A stretch of 64,000 nt of DNA. Source: VRUE01 sp963720805. GTDB taxonomy: Bacteria > Actinomycetota > Thermoleophilia > Solirubrobacterales > 70-9. Positions 1-8,317 of the stretch are shown in pieces. Within the stretch, counting starts at the first letter, position 1. Each line of letters starts with the position of its first letter. Position numbers and translations under genes: made by a program. The stretch lies in NCBI GenBank assembly GCA_963720805.1, contig CAVRGT010000006.1, positions 124,001 to 188,000 on the forward strand, given 5' to 3'. A model generated the notes under the pieces. The model saw nothing but the letters and a program-made list of their open reading frames with translations. It ran no database searches and had not been told where the DNA came from.

Positions 1-219
1 CACGTCGAGGTGGGCGCTGGTCGAGATCTCGCCCGAGACCACCGCCATGCCGGTGTTGACCAGCGTCTCGCAGGCGACGCGGCCCTCCGGATCGCCCGCC
101 ATCACCGCGTCGAGCACTGCGTCGGAGATCGCGTCGGCGACCTTGTCTGGGTGTCCCTCGGTGACGGACTCGGACGTGAAGAGGTACTCGCCCTCGGCGA
201 GTGGCTGGATATCGCTCAT
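1..219 (-). CDS. metK: S-adenosylmethionine synthetase, N-terminal part (cut by window edge)
   Basis: Seen: the first 73 codons of MetK, reading MSDIQPLAEGEYLFTSES then VTEGHPDKVADAISDAVLDA, with the GHPDK motif that forms part of the ATP/methionine site. Family knowledge: MetK makes SAM from ATP and methionine in the cytoplasm. ATG at 217-219 is the start; the gene continues off the left edge. It is the last readable gene of the minus-strand run that contains der and cmk, 37 bases downstream of der. Identification rests on the N-terminal motif only, but that motif is diagnostic. Confidence 0.93.
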   Translation of the reverse strand, partial: MSDIQPLAEGEYLFTSESVTEGHPDKVADAISDAVLDAVMAGDPEGRVACETLVNTGMAVVSGEISTSAHLDV

Positions 220-256
220 CGCTGAAGCCTAAATGGTTGCCCCGAGCAATGGCCGC

Positions 257-1573
257 TCAGCGACCGCGGCGAGTGCCCGAGTGTGGAACGAAGTCGATCA
301 CGAGCGGGACGCCCTCGAGCGCGTAGGTCTCGCGCAGGCGGTTCTCGAGGTGGTAGGCCCAGTCGCGGATGATCAGCTTGCGGTCGTTGACCTGGATCGC
401 GATCCGCGGCGGCCGCTCGCCGACCTGGGCGGCGTAGTACATGCGCAGCCGCCGGCCGCGGCGCGAGGGCGGCGGCGTCTTGGCGGCGACGTCGGTGACG
501 AAGCGGTTGAGCTCGGGGGTGGGAATCCGCTCGGCGGCGCGGTCGGCCAGCGCCAGCGCCTTGGGCAGCAGGTTGGCGACGTTGCGCCCGCGGGTCGCCG
601 AGCAGGTGATCACGGCCGGGCGCAGGCGCAGCTTCTGGGTGACGCGGGCGCGGGCGTCATCGACGTCGGTGCGGGTTTCGTCCCACTTGTTGAGCGCCAG
701 CAAGGTCGCGCAGCCGGCCTTCATCGCCATCTCGGAGACGCGCAGGTCCTCGGCGGTGATCCCGTCGCCGGCGTCGCAAACGACGAGCGCGACGTCGGCG
801 CGCTCGACCGCGTGTTCGGAGCGCAGTTGGGCGTAGTAGTCAACCGTGCCCGCGACCTTCGAGCGGCGCCGCAGGCCGGCGGTGTCGACCAGGATGACGC
901 GGCGGCCGTCGACCTCGACCTCGGTGTCGATCGAGTCGCGGGTGGTGCCGGCGCGGTCGGAGACGATCACCCGATCGGAGCCGAGGAAGGCGTTGACCAG
1001 CGAGGACTTGCCCGCGTTGGGTCGCCCGATCACCGCCACCCGCACGGCGTCGGAGTCCTCGCCCGGCTGGGCGTGCTCGCCGAGCAGCTCGACCGCGCGG
1101 TCGAGCAGGTCGCCGGTGCCGAGGCCGTGACTGGCGGAGACCGCCGATGGCTCGCCGAGGCCGAGCTGGTTGAGCTCGGCAGTGAGGTGCTCGTCCTCGA
1201 GCCGGTCGACCTTGTTGGCGACGACGATCACCGGCATCTCGGCCCCGCGCAGCGTCCTGGCCAGCTCGACGTCACCGGCGCGGACGCCGGCCCGGGCGTC
1301 GACGACCAGCATCACCACGTCGGCCTCGGCGATCCCGAGCCGGGCCTGGCGCTGGATGTCGCGGGCCAGCTCGGACTCGTCCTCGAGGTCGATGCCGCCC
1401 GTGTCGAGCAGCGAGAAGGCGAGGCCGTTCCACTCGCAGCGCACCTGCTTGCGGTCGCGGGTCACCCCCGCCTCGGCGTGGGTGACCGCCTCGCGGCCGC
1501 CGGCGAGCCGGTTGACCAGGGTGCTCTTGCCGACGTTGGGAAAGCCGACGATGGCGACAGTGGGCAGGCTCAT
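257..1573 (-). CDS. der: Ribosome-associated GTPase Der (EngA)
   Basis: About 438 residues, normal for Der. Two tandem GTPase domains are visible: the first begins MSLPTVAIVGFPNVGKSTL (P-loop GFPNVGKS, later DTGG and NKVD), the second has P-loop GRPNAGKSSL, DTAG and NKWD. A basic KH-like C-terminal domain ends FVPHSGTRRGR. Der acts in 50S subunit assembly. The frame stays open upstream of 1573, but that extension is low-complexity and overlaps a palindrome and cmk; ATG at 1571-1573 gives the canonical N terminus. It lies between cmk and metK. Confidence 0.95.
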   Translation of the reverse strand: MSLPTVAIVGFPNVGKSTLVNRLAGGREAVTHAEAGVTRDRKQVRCEWNGLAFSLLDTGGIDLEDESELARDIQRQARLGIAEADVVMLVVDARAGVRAGDVELARTLRGAEMPVIVVANKVDRLEDEHLTAELNQLGLGEPSAVSASHGLGTGDLLDRAVELLGEHAQPGEDSDAVRVAVIGRPNAGKSSLVNAFLGSDRVIVSDRAGTTRDSIDTEVEVDGRRVILVDTAGLRRRSKVAGTVDYYAQLRSEHAVERADVALVVCDAGDGITAEDLRVSEMAMKAGCATLLALNKWDETRTDVDDARARVTQKLRLRPAVITCSATRGRNVANLLPKALALADRAAERIPTPELNRFVTDVAAKTPPPSRRGRRLRMYYAAQVGERPPRIAIQVNDRKLIIRDWAYHLENRLRETYALEGVPLVIDFVPHSGTRRGR

Positions 1574-1590
1574 GTCCAACCCTCCGACAA

Positions 1591-1633
1591 GTGCAACGTT
1601 TTTCGGCTCGCTGAGGACCGCAAAACGTTGCAC
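1591..1633. repeat. Palindromic element, family A copy 1
   Basis: Arms GTGCAACGTTTT (1591-1602) and AAAACGTTGCAC (1622-1633) around a loop beginning TCGGCTCG. Weaker outer pairing (TCCAA/TTGGA) extends into both genes. It fills the gap between the cmk stop and the der start. A second copy with the same core lies inside the cbiQ reading frame at 58170-58228. There is no T-tract, so it is not a textbook intrinsic terminator. Confidence 0.8.
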
Positions 1634-1634
1634 C

Positions 1635-2276
1635 TCATTGGACGAGACCCCGGTCGCGGGCGAGCGACGCAATTCGCCCGACGACCTCATCCTCGGAGAA
1701 GCCGGTGGTGTCGATCTCGACCGCGTCAGCGGCGGCGCGCAGGGCGCTGTGCTCGCGGGTCTCATCGCGACGGTCGCGCTCGCGCTGGGCGGCGAGCACG
1801 GCCGCGGGGTCCTCACCGTTCTGGGCGGCGCGGCGGCGGGCGCGCTCGTCGGCCGAGGCGGTGAGGAAGACCTTCAGCGGCGAGTCGGGACTGACCACGG
1901 TGCCGATGTCGCGGCCCTCGGCGACGTAGCGGCCGGCGGCGATCAGCTCGCGTTGGCGCGCCACCATCGCCTCGCGCACGCCGGGATGGACGGAGACGCG
2001 CGAGGAGGCCTCGCTCACCTCGGGCTCGCGGATCGCGGCGCTGACGTCCTCGCCGTCGAGCTCGACGCTCCCGCCGTCGAGCGAGATCGCGATCGAGCCG
2101 GCCAGCTCGGTCATCGCCTCGGCATCGTCGAGGTCGGCGCCGCCCCGCAGCCCCGCCAGGGCGACGCAGCGATACATCGCCCCGGAATCGAGGTAGGTGA
2201 AGCCGAGCCTCTCGGCAAGGCCGCGTGCCACGGTGGACTTGCCGGCCCCCGCGGGTCCGTCGATGGCGATGACCAT
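1635..2276 (-). CDS. cmk: Cytidylate kinase
   Basis: 213 residues. The N terminus MVIAIDGPAGAGKSTVARGL carries the P-loop GPAGAGKST and is followed by YLDSGAMYR, the CMP-binding signature; later GRDIGTVV and the lid region are present. It phosphorylates CMP/dCMP. ATG at 2274-2276 was chosen because it begins exactly at the P-loop strand; the longer open frame upstream is arginine/serine-rich shadow of aroA. It lies between aroA and der, an arrangement known in several bacteria. Confidence 0.95.
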   Translation of the reverse strand: MVIAIDGPAGAGKSTVARGLAERLGFTYLDSGAMYRCVALAGLRGGADLDDAEAMTELAGSIAISLDGGSVELDGEDVSAAIREPEVSEASSRVSVHPGVREAMVARQRELIAAGRYVAEGRDIGTVVSPDSPLKVFLTASADERARRRAAQNGEDPAAVLAAQRERDRRDETREHSALRAAADAVEIDTTGFSEDEVVGRIASLARDRGLVQ

Positions 2277-2319
2277 GGGCGGCAGCGTAGAGACGGCGGC
2301 CGCTCGCGGCGTTGCGCGC

Positions 2320-3622
2320 TCAGGCGCTCCGCTGCGAGAGCGAGCCGAGGTCGGCCTGGAAGCGGGGGTAGCTGACCGCGGCGGCGTCCATCCCCTCGAC
2401 CGTGACGCCCTCGCGCGAGGCGAGGCCCGCGACGGCGCCGAGCATCGCGATCCGGTGGTCTCCGTGCGAGGAGATCGTGCCCCCGCGCAGGCCGCCGCCG
2501 CCCTCGATCCACATGCCGTCCTCGCGCGCCTCGACCGTCGCCCCGAGCGCTTCCAGGGCGGCGCAGGTGCTCGCCACCCGGTCGGACTCCTTGCGCCGCA
2601 GCTCGGCCGCATCGCGGATCGTCGTCTCACCCTCGGCGAAGCAGGCGGCGAGGGCGAGCAACGGCAGCTCGTCGATCGCCAGCGGGATCTCATCGCCGCC
2701 GACCTCGGTGCCCTGCAGTGCCGAGGTGCGGGCGCGGAATGTGCCGATCGGCTCGCCGCCGCGCTCGCCCACCGGCTCAACCTCGATCTCGGCGCCCATC
2801 CGCTCGAGGATCGCCAGCAGGCCGGTCCGGGTCGGGTTGGTGCCGACCTCCTCCAGCGTCACCTCGCTGCCCGGCACGAGCAGGGCGGCAACGAGGAAGA
2901 AGGCCGCCGAGGAGAAGTCGGCGGGCACCGCCAGCTCACTCGGTTCGAGCCGTTTGACCGGTCGCATCGCGATGCCGCCGCGCAGCCAGGCGATGTCGGC
3001 GCCGGCGGCGGCGAGCATGCGCTCGGTGTGATCGCGGCTGCGCGAGGGCTCGCGCAGCCAGGTTTCGCCCTCGGCGAGCAGGGAGGCGAAGAGCAGGCAC
3101 GACTTGACCTGGGCGCTGGCGATCGGCAGCTCGTAGGAGATCGCCTGCAGCGGCGCCGCCTCGATCCCGAGCGGCGGCAGCCGCTCCTCGCCGACAGCTC
3201 AGCTGCGCGCCCATCCGGCGCAGCGGCGCGGCGATCCGGTCGACCGGGCGGCGGCGGATCGAGTCGTCGCCGTCGAGTGTCCATTTGCCGCCGGGCTGCC
3301 CGGCGAGCCAGCCCGGCAGCAGGCGCAACAGGGTGCCGGCGTTGCCGACGTCGATCGCGGTGCTGCGGGCGCTGCGCAGGCCGACGCCCTGGATCCGGAT
3401 CACCGGCTCGATGCCGCCGGGCGTCACGCCCTCGATTTCGGCACCGAGCAATCGCACCGCCTCGAGCGTCGAGCGGGTGTCGGCGGAATCGAGGTAGCCC
3501 TCGATCTCGGTCACGCCTTCCCCCATCGCGGCGATCAGCGCGGCGCGGTGGGAGATCGACTTGTCGGCCGGTGGGCGCAGGCTGCCGGACAGGGGCCCGG
3601 TCGGATCGAAGCGCGTAGCCAT
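2320..3622 (-). CDS. aroA: EPSP synthase (3-phosphoshikimate 1-carboxyvinyltransferase), frameshifted
   Basis: The N-terminal half (start ATG 3620-3622, MATRFDPTGPLSGSLRPPAD) has PADKSISHRA and GNAGTLLRLLPGWL. The C-terminal half is in another frame, with LPIASAQVKS, RRKESDRV and GDHRIAM. The two halves join through a one-base shift near 3192-3205. All expected EPSP synthase blocks are present once and in order, so I treat it as one gene with an indel rather than decay. It makes EPSP from shikimate-3-phosphate and PEP. tyrA ends five bases upstream, so the two are probably cotranscribed. Confidence 0.88.
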
Positions 3623-3627
3623 CTGAG

Positions 3628-4716
3628 CTAGGCGCCGCTGCCGACCGCGCTGACGCTGTGTCCGAGCTCGCGCACCAGGGCTTTCGCGCGTTCGGCCTGC
3701 TCGTCGCCGGAGACCCAGAGCGAGACCGCGCCCGAGGTCATGTCGGGCGCCGGGTAGAGCGCCATGTCCTCGATGTTGACGCCCGCCTCGCCGAGTGCCA
3801 GCGCCAGCTCGGCGATCGTGCCCGGCCGGTTGGTGACGACGACGCGCAGCTCGCGCAGCGGACCGCCGGCGAGTTCGGTCTCGAGCAGGCGGCGGCGGTC
3901 GTTGCCGGCCTCTGCATGCCACTCGGCGACGGCGTCGCGCTCGCCCTCGCGGATCAGCGCCGCCGCCTCGCGCAGCCGCTCGGCGACGCCGTCCACCGCC
4001 TCGGCGACGGCGTCGCGATTGCTGGCGAAGATGTCGCCCCAGATCGCCGGGTTGGCGCCCGCGACCCGGGTCGTGTCGCGGAAGCTCGGGCCGACCTCGG
4101 GCATCCGCTCGGAGTCGCGGGTCAGCTCCGCCACCGCCTGGCCGACGAGGACGTTGGCGACGACGTGCGGCAGGTGGCTGATCGTCGCCATCAGCCGATC
4201 GTGCGCCTCGGCGTCGATCGCTTGCACGCGGGCGCCGAGGCCGACCACGGTGCGCTGAAGGCGGTCGTAGAGCAGGCCACTGGAGCGCGCCGATTTCGGC
4301 GTCAGGTACCAGCGGGCTCCCTCGAAGAGGTCGGCGCGGGCGTTCTCGACGCCGGAGGTCTCGGCACCGGCGAGCGGGTGGCCACCGATGAAGCGCTCGT
4401 CGCCGCCGAGCGCGGCGACGATGTCGCGCTTGGTTGAGCCGACGTCGCTGACGACCGTCTTGGGGCCGCAAGCGGCAAGCGCGGCCGTGGCCAGCTCGGC
4501 CAGGCCCGCCACCGGCGCCGCGCAGAAGACGACCTCGGCGCCGGCGCAGGCCTCGGCAACGCTCGCCGCACCGCGGTCGATCACGCCGTCCTCGACCGCC
4601 CGCTCGAGGGTCGCCGGCTCGGGGTCGAACCCCACCACCTCGGCGTCGAGCCGCTGCCGCGCGGCCAACCCGATCGAGCCGCCGATCAGGCCGACGCCGA
4701 GGATGGCGATCCTCAT
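3628..4716 (-). CDS. tyrA: Prephenate dehydrogenase with ACT domain
   Basis: 362 residues. N-terminal Rossmann motif MRIAILGVGLIGGSIGLAAR, then catalytic-domain landmarks GGHPLAGAE and ATISHLPHV. From about residue 285 an ACT domain is visible (VVVTNRPGTIAELALALGEAGVNI), which in TyrA proteins binds regulatory amino acids. It oxidatively decarboxylates prephenate to hydroxyphenylpyruvate for tyrosine. The ATG overlaps the aroF stop by four bases (4713-4716), implying translational coupling. The ACT domain suggests feedback control in addition to the proposed leader control of aroF. Confidence 0.93.
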   Translation of the reverse strand: MRIAILGVGLIGGSIGLAARQRLDAEVVGFDPEPATLERAVEDGVIDRGAASVAEACAGAEVVFCAAPVAGLAELATAALAACGPKTVVSDVGSTKRDIVAALGGDERFIGGHPLAGAETSGVENARADLFEGARWYLTPKSARSSGLLYDRLQRTVVGLGARVQAIDAEAHDRLMATISHLPHVVANVLVGQAVAELTRDSERMPEVGPSFRDTTRVAGANPAIWGDIFASNRDAVAEAVDGVAERLREAAALIREGERDAVAEWHAEAGNDRRRLLETELAGGPLRELRVVVTNRPGTIAELALALGEAGVNIEDMALYPAPDMTSGAVSLWVSGDEQAERAKALVRELGHSVSAVGSGA

Positions 4717-5792
4717 CCGCCGCGCCGCGCCCTTGCTGCCGAGGCAAGCTGGCCCAGGATCGAGACGGTCGACTCCCAGTCGAGGCAGGGGTCGGTGATC
4801 GACTGGCCGTAGACGAGCTCGCCCTCGCCAAGCTCCTGGCGCCCCTCGACCAGGAAGGACTCGAGCATGACGCCGGCGATCGCGGGGTTGCCGTCAGCCA
4901 CCTGGTCGGCGATCTCGCCCGCGGCGAGCAGCTGCCGGGCGGGGTCCTTGCCGCTGTTGTCGTGCGAGGCGTCGATCACCAGGCGCTCGGCCAGGCCGGC
5001 GGCGCGCAGGAGGTCCAGCGCCCCGGCGACGCCGTCGGCGCGGTGGTTGGGGGCGCCACGACCGCCGCGCAGGATCACGTGGCCGTCGGGGTTGCCGCTG
5101 GTGTAGAGGATCGCCGGGGCGCCGGCGTCGTCGATGCCGGCGAAGGCGTGCGGGGCCGCGGCGGCGCGCACGGCGTCGACCGCGACCTGGATGTCGCCGT
5201 CGGTGCGGTTCTTGAAGCCAACCGGCATCGAGAGGCCCGAGCCGAGCTGGCGGTGGGTCTGGCTCTCGGTCGTGCGGGCGCCGATCGCCCCCCAGGCGAC
5301 GGCGTCGGCGATGTACTGGGGCGTTATCGGGTCGAGGAACTCGGTGCCGACCGACAGGCCGAAGTCGAGCACCTCGAGCAGCAGTTGGCGAGCCATGCGC
5401 AGGCCGGTGTTGACGTCGAGCGAGCCGTCGAGGTGGGGGTCGTTGATCAGCCCCTTCCAGCCGGTGGTCGTCCGCGGCTTCTCGAAGTAGACCCGCATCG
5501 CGATCAGCAGGTCGCTGCTCAGCTTGCGCGCCACTTCCGCCAGGCGCCCGGCGTAATCCAAGGCCGCCGCCGGGTCGTGGACGCTGCAGGGCCCGACCAC
5601 GACCAGCACGCGGTCGTCGCTGCCGTCGAGCACGTTGCCGACTTCGCCGCGGCCGCGGACCACGGCGGCTTCGCGCTCCTCGCCCAGCGGCAGGTCCGCG
5701 ATCAATGCTCCCGGCGAGACCAGCTCCTCGATCCGTTCGATCCGCTGGTCGCGGACCCGGTCTCGCGTCTCCCCCTTCATCCCAATCATCAT
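4713..5792 (-). CDS. aroF: DAHP synthase, class I (AroF/G/H type)
   Basis: About 359 residues. Diagnostic blocks: VVVGPCSVHD, MRVYFEKPRTTTGWKGLIND, FLDPITPQY, IGARTTESQTHRQLGSGLSM, VIDASHDNSGK, MLESFLVEGRQ and DPCLDW. The metal ligands Cys, His, Glu and Asp of class I enzymes are all present. It condenses PEP and erythrose-4-phosphate, the entry step of aromatic synthesis. The ATG ATG pair at 5787-5792 was preferred over the 19-codon upstream extension from 5849 because GAAGG lies just upstream and family length fits. A leader ORF with aromatic codons sits 130 bases upstream. Confidence 0.93.
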   Translation of the reverse strand: MMIGMKGETRDRVRDQRIERIEELVSPGALIADLPLGEEREAAVVRGRGEVGNVLDGSDDRVLVVVGPCSVHDPAAALDYAGRLAEVARKLSSDLLIAMRVYFEKPRTTTGWKGLINDPHLDGSLDVNTGLRMARQLLLEVLDFGLSVGTEFLDPITPQYIADAVAWGAIGARTTESQTHRQLGSGLSMPVGFKNRTDGDIQVAVDAVRAAAAPHAFAGIDDAGAPAILYTSGNPDGHVILRGGRGAPNHRADGVAGALDLLRAAGLAERLVIDASHDNSGKDPARQLLAAGEIADQVADGNPAIAGVMLESFLVEGRQELGEGELVYGQSITDPCLDWESTVSILGQLASAARARRGG

Positions 5793-5925
5793 TTTGCCTT
5801 CACCGTCCTCCACGTTGACAAGCCTACTTCCGGTTTCCCCGTCGCACATAACGGGTGATCACGAGAAATTCCGGCGCCCGGGCCAGTTGCTTATTGAGGT
5901 GCGGCAGAGCCGCGAGGCCGGACGC
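5793..5925 (-). promoter_or_regulatory. Putative attenuator region between aromatic leader ORF and aroF
   Basis: This stretch follows the leader stop codon and precedes aroF. On the minus strand GGCGTCCGGCC (5916-5926) can pair with GGCCCGGGCGCC (5873-5884). Smaller alternatives are GCGGC-TCT-GCCGC and CCGG-GCG-CCGG followed by AATTTCT. Competing stems after an aromatic-rich leader are what transcription attenuation requires, but no long U-tract is visible, so translational or Rho-type control is equally possible. Structure is inferred by eye. Confidence 0.4.
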
Positions 5926-6018
5926 CTAGCTAAATCGCCAGAAATAGGAGAAGCGCGCGTGGGCGAGCGCGGCGCCGGAGGCGCGAGTGACGCTCGTCGT
6001 GTCGGCTGATTGCTTCAC
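5926..6018 (-). CDS. Putative aromatic-rich leader peptide of aroF
   Basis: A 30-codon frame starting GTG (6016-6018) and stopping TAG (5926-5928) ends in RFSYFWRFS: three Phe, one Tyr and one Trp in the last eight codons. It lies between hisC and aroF, immediately upstream of the gene for the first aromatic-pathway enzyme. Leader peptides rich in the regulated amino acids are the hallmark of ribosome-mediated attenuation (E. coli pheA and trp; trpL in actinobacteria). The start is weak: only AGAAG directly abuts the GTG. The frame is also open further upstream into hisC, so chance cannot be excluded. Confidence 0.5.
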   Translation of the reverse strand: MKQSADTTSVTRASGAALAHARFSYFWRFS

Positions 6019-6049
6019 CTTCTCTGACTTTGTAGCAGGTGAGGCCGGG

Positions 6050-7144
6050 CTAGTCGAGCAATTCGCCCAGCACAGCGAGGAAGCGGCCGTTCTCCGCGGC
6101 GGTGCCGTAGGAGACGCGGATGTGGCCGGGGTCGCCCAGGGGGGTGCCGGGACGGACAGCGATCTGCCGCTCGGCGAGGCCGGCGACGGTGGCGGCCTCC
6201 TCGGCGTCGCCGAGGTCGATCCAGGAGAAGTTGGCGTGGGTCTCCGAGGTTGCGAGGCCGAGCTCGCCCAGGCCCTCCTCGACCCGCAGGCGCTCGGCGA
6301 TCGTGCTCTCGACTCTGCGGGTGACGTCGTCCTGGTGCAGGATCGCCTCGGCCCCCGCCGCCTGGGCCAGGGCGTTGACGCTGAAGGGCTGGCGCACGGC
6401 GTCAATCGCGGCGCGGAACTTGGGGGCGCCCAGCGCGTAGCCGACCCGCAGGCCGGCGAGGCCGTAGACCTTGCTGAAGGTGCGCAGGACGACCAGGTTG
6501 GGGAGGTCGGCGAGCAGGTCAACGCCGGCGTCGACGTCATCGTGGGTCTGGAACTCGACGTAGGCCTCGTCGAGGATCACGGTTACGTGGGACGGCAGCT
6601 CGGCGCAGAACTCGGCCACCGCGGCGGCGGGGACGTGGGTGGCGGTCGGGTTGTTGGGGTTGCAGACGAGGACGAGCTGGGTCGCCGCGGTCACCTCCGC
6701 CGCCATCGCCTCGAGGTCGTGGACGTCGCCCGCGCCGAGCGGCACGCGGACCTCGCGGGCGCCGGTCAGTGCCGGCAGGTAGGGGTACATCGAGAAGGCC
6801 GGCCAGGAGTAGAGGATCTCGGCGCCGGGCTCGCAGAGCGCCTCGGCGGCGGCGAGCAAGATCTCGCAGGAGCCGTTGCCGACGGCGACCCGGGCGGGGT
6901 CGGTGTCGTAGCGCTCGGCGATGCGGCGACGCAGCAGCGTCGCGTCGGGGTCGGGGTAGCGGTTCATCGCCCCGGCCGCGGCGGTGATCGCCTCGATCAC
7001 CTTCGGGTGCGGCGGCGCGGGCGACTCGTTGGAGGCAAGCTGAGCAATGCCTCCGGCCGCGATCGCCTCCGGCGCCTGCCCGGTCGGCACGCCGGCCTGG
7101 TAGCCCGGCATGCGGGCGAGCTTCTCGGCAAAGGTGACGCTCAT
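6050..7144 (-). CDS. hisC: Histidinol-phosphate/aromatic aminotransferase (HisC family)
   Basis: 364 residues, class I/II PLP aminotransferase of the HisC/Pat type. Seen: LASNESPAPPHP, NRYPDPDA, VGNGSCEIL, VCNPNNPTATH, ILDEAYVEF and the PLP-lysine block TFSKVYGLAGLRVGYAL. HisC and aromatic aminotransferases (Pat) are not separable by these motifs. Its place between aroH and aroF/tyrA argues for transamination of phenylpyruvate/hydroxyphenylpyruvate, i.e. the last step of Phe and Tyr synthesis, rather than histidine synthesis. ATG at 7142-7144; 24 bases downstream of aroH. Confidence 0.88.
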   Translation of the reverse strand: MSVTFAEKLARMPGYQAGVPTGQAPEAIAAGGIAQLASNESPAPPHPKVIEAITAAAGAMNRYPDPDATLLRRRIAERYDTDPARVAVGNGSCEILLAAAEALCEPGAEILYSWPAFSMYPYLPALTGAREVRVPLGAGDVHDLEAMAAEVTAATQLVLVCNPNNPTATHVPAAAVAEFCAELPSHVTVILDEAYVEFQTHDDVDAGVDLLADLPNLVVLRTFSKVYGLAGLRVGYALGAPKFRAAIDAVRQPFSVNALAQAAGAEAILHQDDVTRRVESTIAERLRVEEGLGELGLATSETHANFSWIDLGDAEEAATVAGLAERQIAVRPGTPLGDPGHIRVSYGTAAENGRFLAVLGELLD

Positions 7145-7168
7145 CGGCCCATTGTGCCGAAGCGGCCT

Positions 7169-7543
7169 CTACTGGGCCGCGTGCAAGTCGGCGCGAAGCT
7201 CCTGGGTCGCCCCTAAGTACACGTGATCCGGCTTGTGGCCGACCGGGGCGTAGTAGTGGACCATCGTGCGGATCACCCGCGGCATCGCGCCGGGCACGTC
7301 GATCTCGCGGGCGCAGATCAACGGCACCGTGTCGAGGCCGAGCCGGCGGGCGGCGACGGCCGGGAACTCGGCGTCGAGGTCCTCCGTCGTGGTGAAGAGG
7401 CAGCTGACCATCGCCTCGGCGCCCAACGCGTTGCGATCGAGCAACTCGCGCAGCAGGTCCTCGGTCGCCCCGACGATCGCGTCCGCCTCGTTGGCTCCGG
7501 CCTGCACGGCCCCGCGGACCGCGAACAGTCGCTCCTCGCTCAT
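7169..7543 (-). CDS. aroH: Monofunctional chorismate mutase, AroH class
   Basis: 124 residues, typical for the trimeric Bacillus-type chorismate mutase. Motifs: LFAVRGAVQ with the active-site Arg, CLFTTTEDLDAEFPA, PLICAREIDVPG, MPRVIRTMVHYY with a second active-site Arg, and the Tyr-containing HVYLGATQELR. It converts chorismate to prephenate, the substrate of TyrA encoded downstream. The ATG overlaps the rluB stop by the ATGA tetranucleotide, so it is probably translated after rluB from one transcript. Confidence 0.92.
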   Translation of the reverse strand: MSEERLFAVRGAVQAGANEADAIVGATEDLLRELLDRNALGAEAMVSCLFTTTEDLDAEFPAVAARRLGLDTVPLICAREIDVPGAMPRVIRTMVHYYAPVGHKPDHVYLGATQELRADLHAAQ

Positions 7544-8235
7544 CGTTTCGAATCTTCCCAGAGCCGGGCGATGTCCTTCTCCCCCAGCCTTCGCGCCTGC
7601 CCCTGGCTGAGCCGCCCAAGCTCGATCGGCCCGAAGCGCACCCGCCGCAGCTTCACCACCCGGTTGCCGATCGCCTCCGCCATCCGCCGCACCTGCCGAT
7701 TGCGCCCCTCGCGCAGCACGATCTCGATCTCCCGCTCACCAATCCGCTGAATCTCCGCCGGCGCCGTCATCCCGTCATCGAGCTCCACCCCACGCTGGAG
7801 CCGGCCGAGGTCGGCATCGGACGGCGGCCGCCGCAACTCCACCCGATAGGCCTTGCTGACCCCGTAACGCGGATGCGTCAACCGATTGGCCAGCTCCCCG
7901 TCGTTGGTAAGCAAGAGCAATCCGGTCGACTCCGCATCGAGCCGCCCCACCGGATAGAGCCGCGCCGTCGTATCAACCAGTTCGACCACAGCGGGCCGCC
8001 CCCCGGGTTCCCGCGCGGTCGAGACCACTCCGGCGGGCTTGTTCACCGCCCAAACCTCCCGAGCCTCGGTCCCAACCAAGCTCCCATCCACCCGGACCTC
8101 GTCCGCATCGGTCACGTCCCGCGCCGGATCCGTGACGACTTCACCTCCAACCCTGACCCTCCCCTTGGAGATGATCACCTCAGCTTTCCGCCGTGAGGCA
8201 ACTCCCCCGTGTGCGAGGAACTTGGCAAGCCTCAT
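7540..8235 (-). CDS. rluB: Ribosomal large subunit pseudouridine synthase (RluB family)
   Basis: 231 residues from ATG 8233-8235. N-terminal S4 RNA-binding domain MRLAKFLAHGGVASRRKAE, followed by the catalytic RsuA/RluB/E/F domain with VNKPAGVVST, PVGRLDAESTGLLLLTNDG (catalytic Asp) and REGRNRQVRRM. It makes pseudouridine in 23S rRNA. The frame is open upstream of 8235 through the palindrome at 8242-8311, but that part has no family similarity. It follows scpB, a conserved scpA-scpB-rluB order. Confidence 0.94.
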   Translation of the reverse strand: MRLAKFLAHGGVASRRKAEVIISKGRVRVGGEVVTDPARDVTDADEVRVDGSLVGTEAREVWAVNKPAGVVSTAREPGGRPAVVELVDTTARLYPVGRLDAESTGLLLLTNDGELANRLTHPRYGVSKAYRVELRRPPSDADLGRLQRGVELDDGMTAPAEIQRIGEREIEIVLREGRNRQVRRMAEAIGNRVVKLRRVRFGPIELGRLSQGQARRLGEKDIARLWEDSKR

Positions 8236-8241
8236 GACGCT

Positions 8242-8311
8242 GGGCGGGCCGGGGCAGGTCCCGACGGAACCTCCCCGCTTTTGTTCCGGCGGGACCTGCC
8301 CCGGCCCGCCC
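8242..8311. repeat. Composite palindrome, family H copy 1
   Basis: Perfect 22-bp arms at 8242-8263 and 8290-8311 (outer part GGGCGGGCCGGGGCAGG) flank an inner core starting TCCCGACGGAACCTCCCC and ending GTTCCGGCGGGA. It fills the scpB-rluB junction. The inner core recurs at 26179-26244 with different but equally perfect outer arms. Confidence 0.85.
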
Positions 8312-8317
8312 ACCGCC

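Noticed and set aside
233..1864. Very long plus-strand open frame opposite der and cmk
   Set aside because: Antisense shadow typical of GC-rich DNA; composition is Gly/Ala/Asp/Arg-rich with no motif, whereas the minus strand has clear Der and Cmk.
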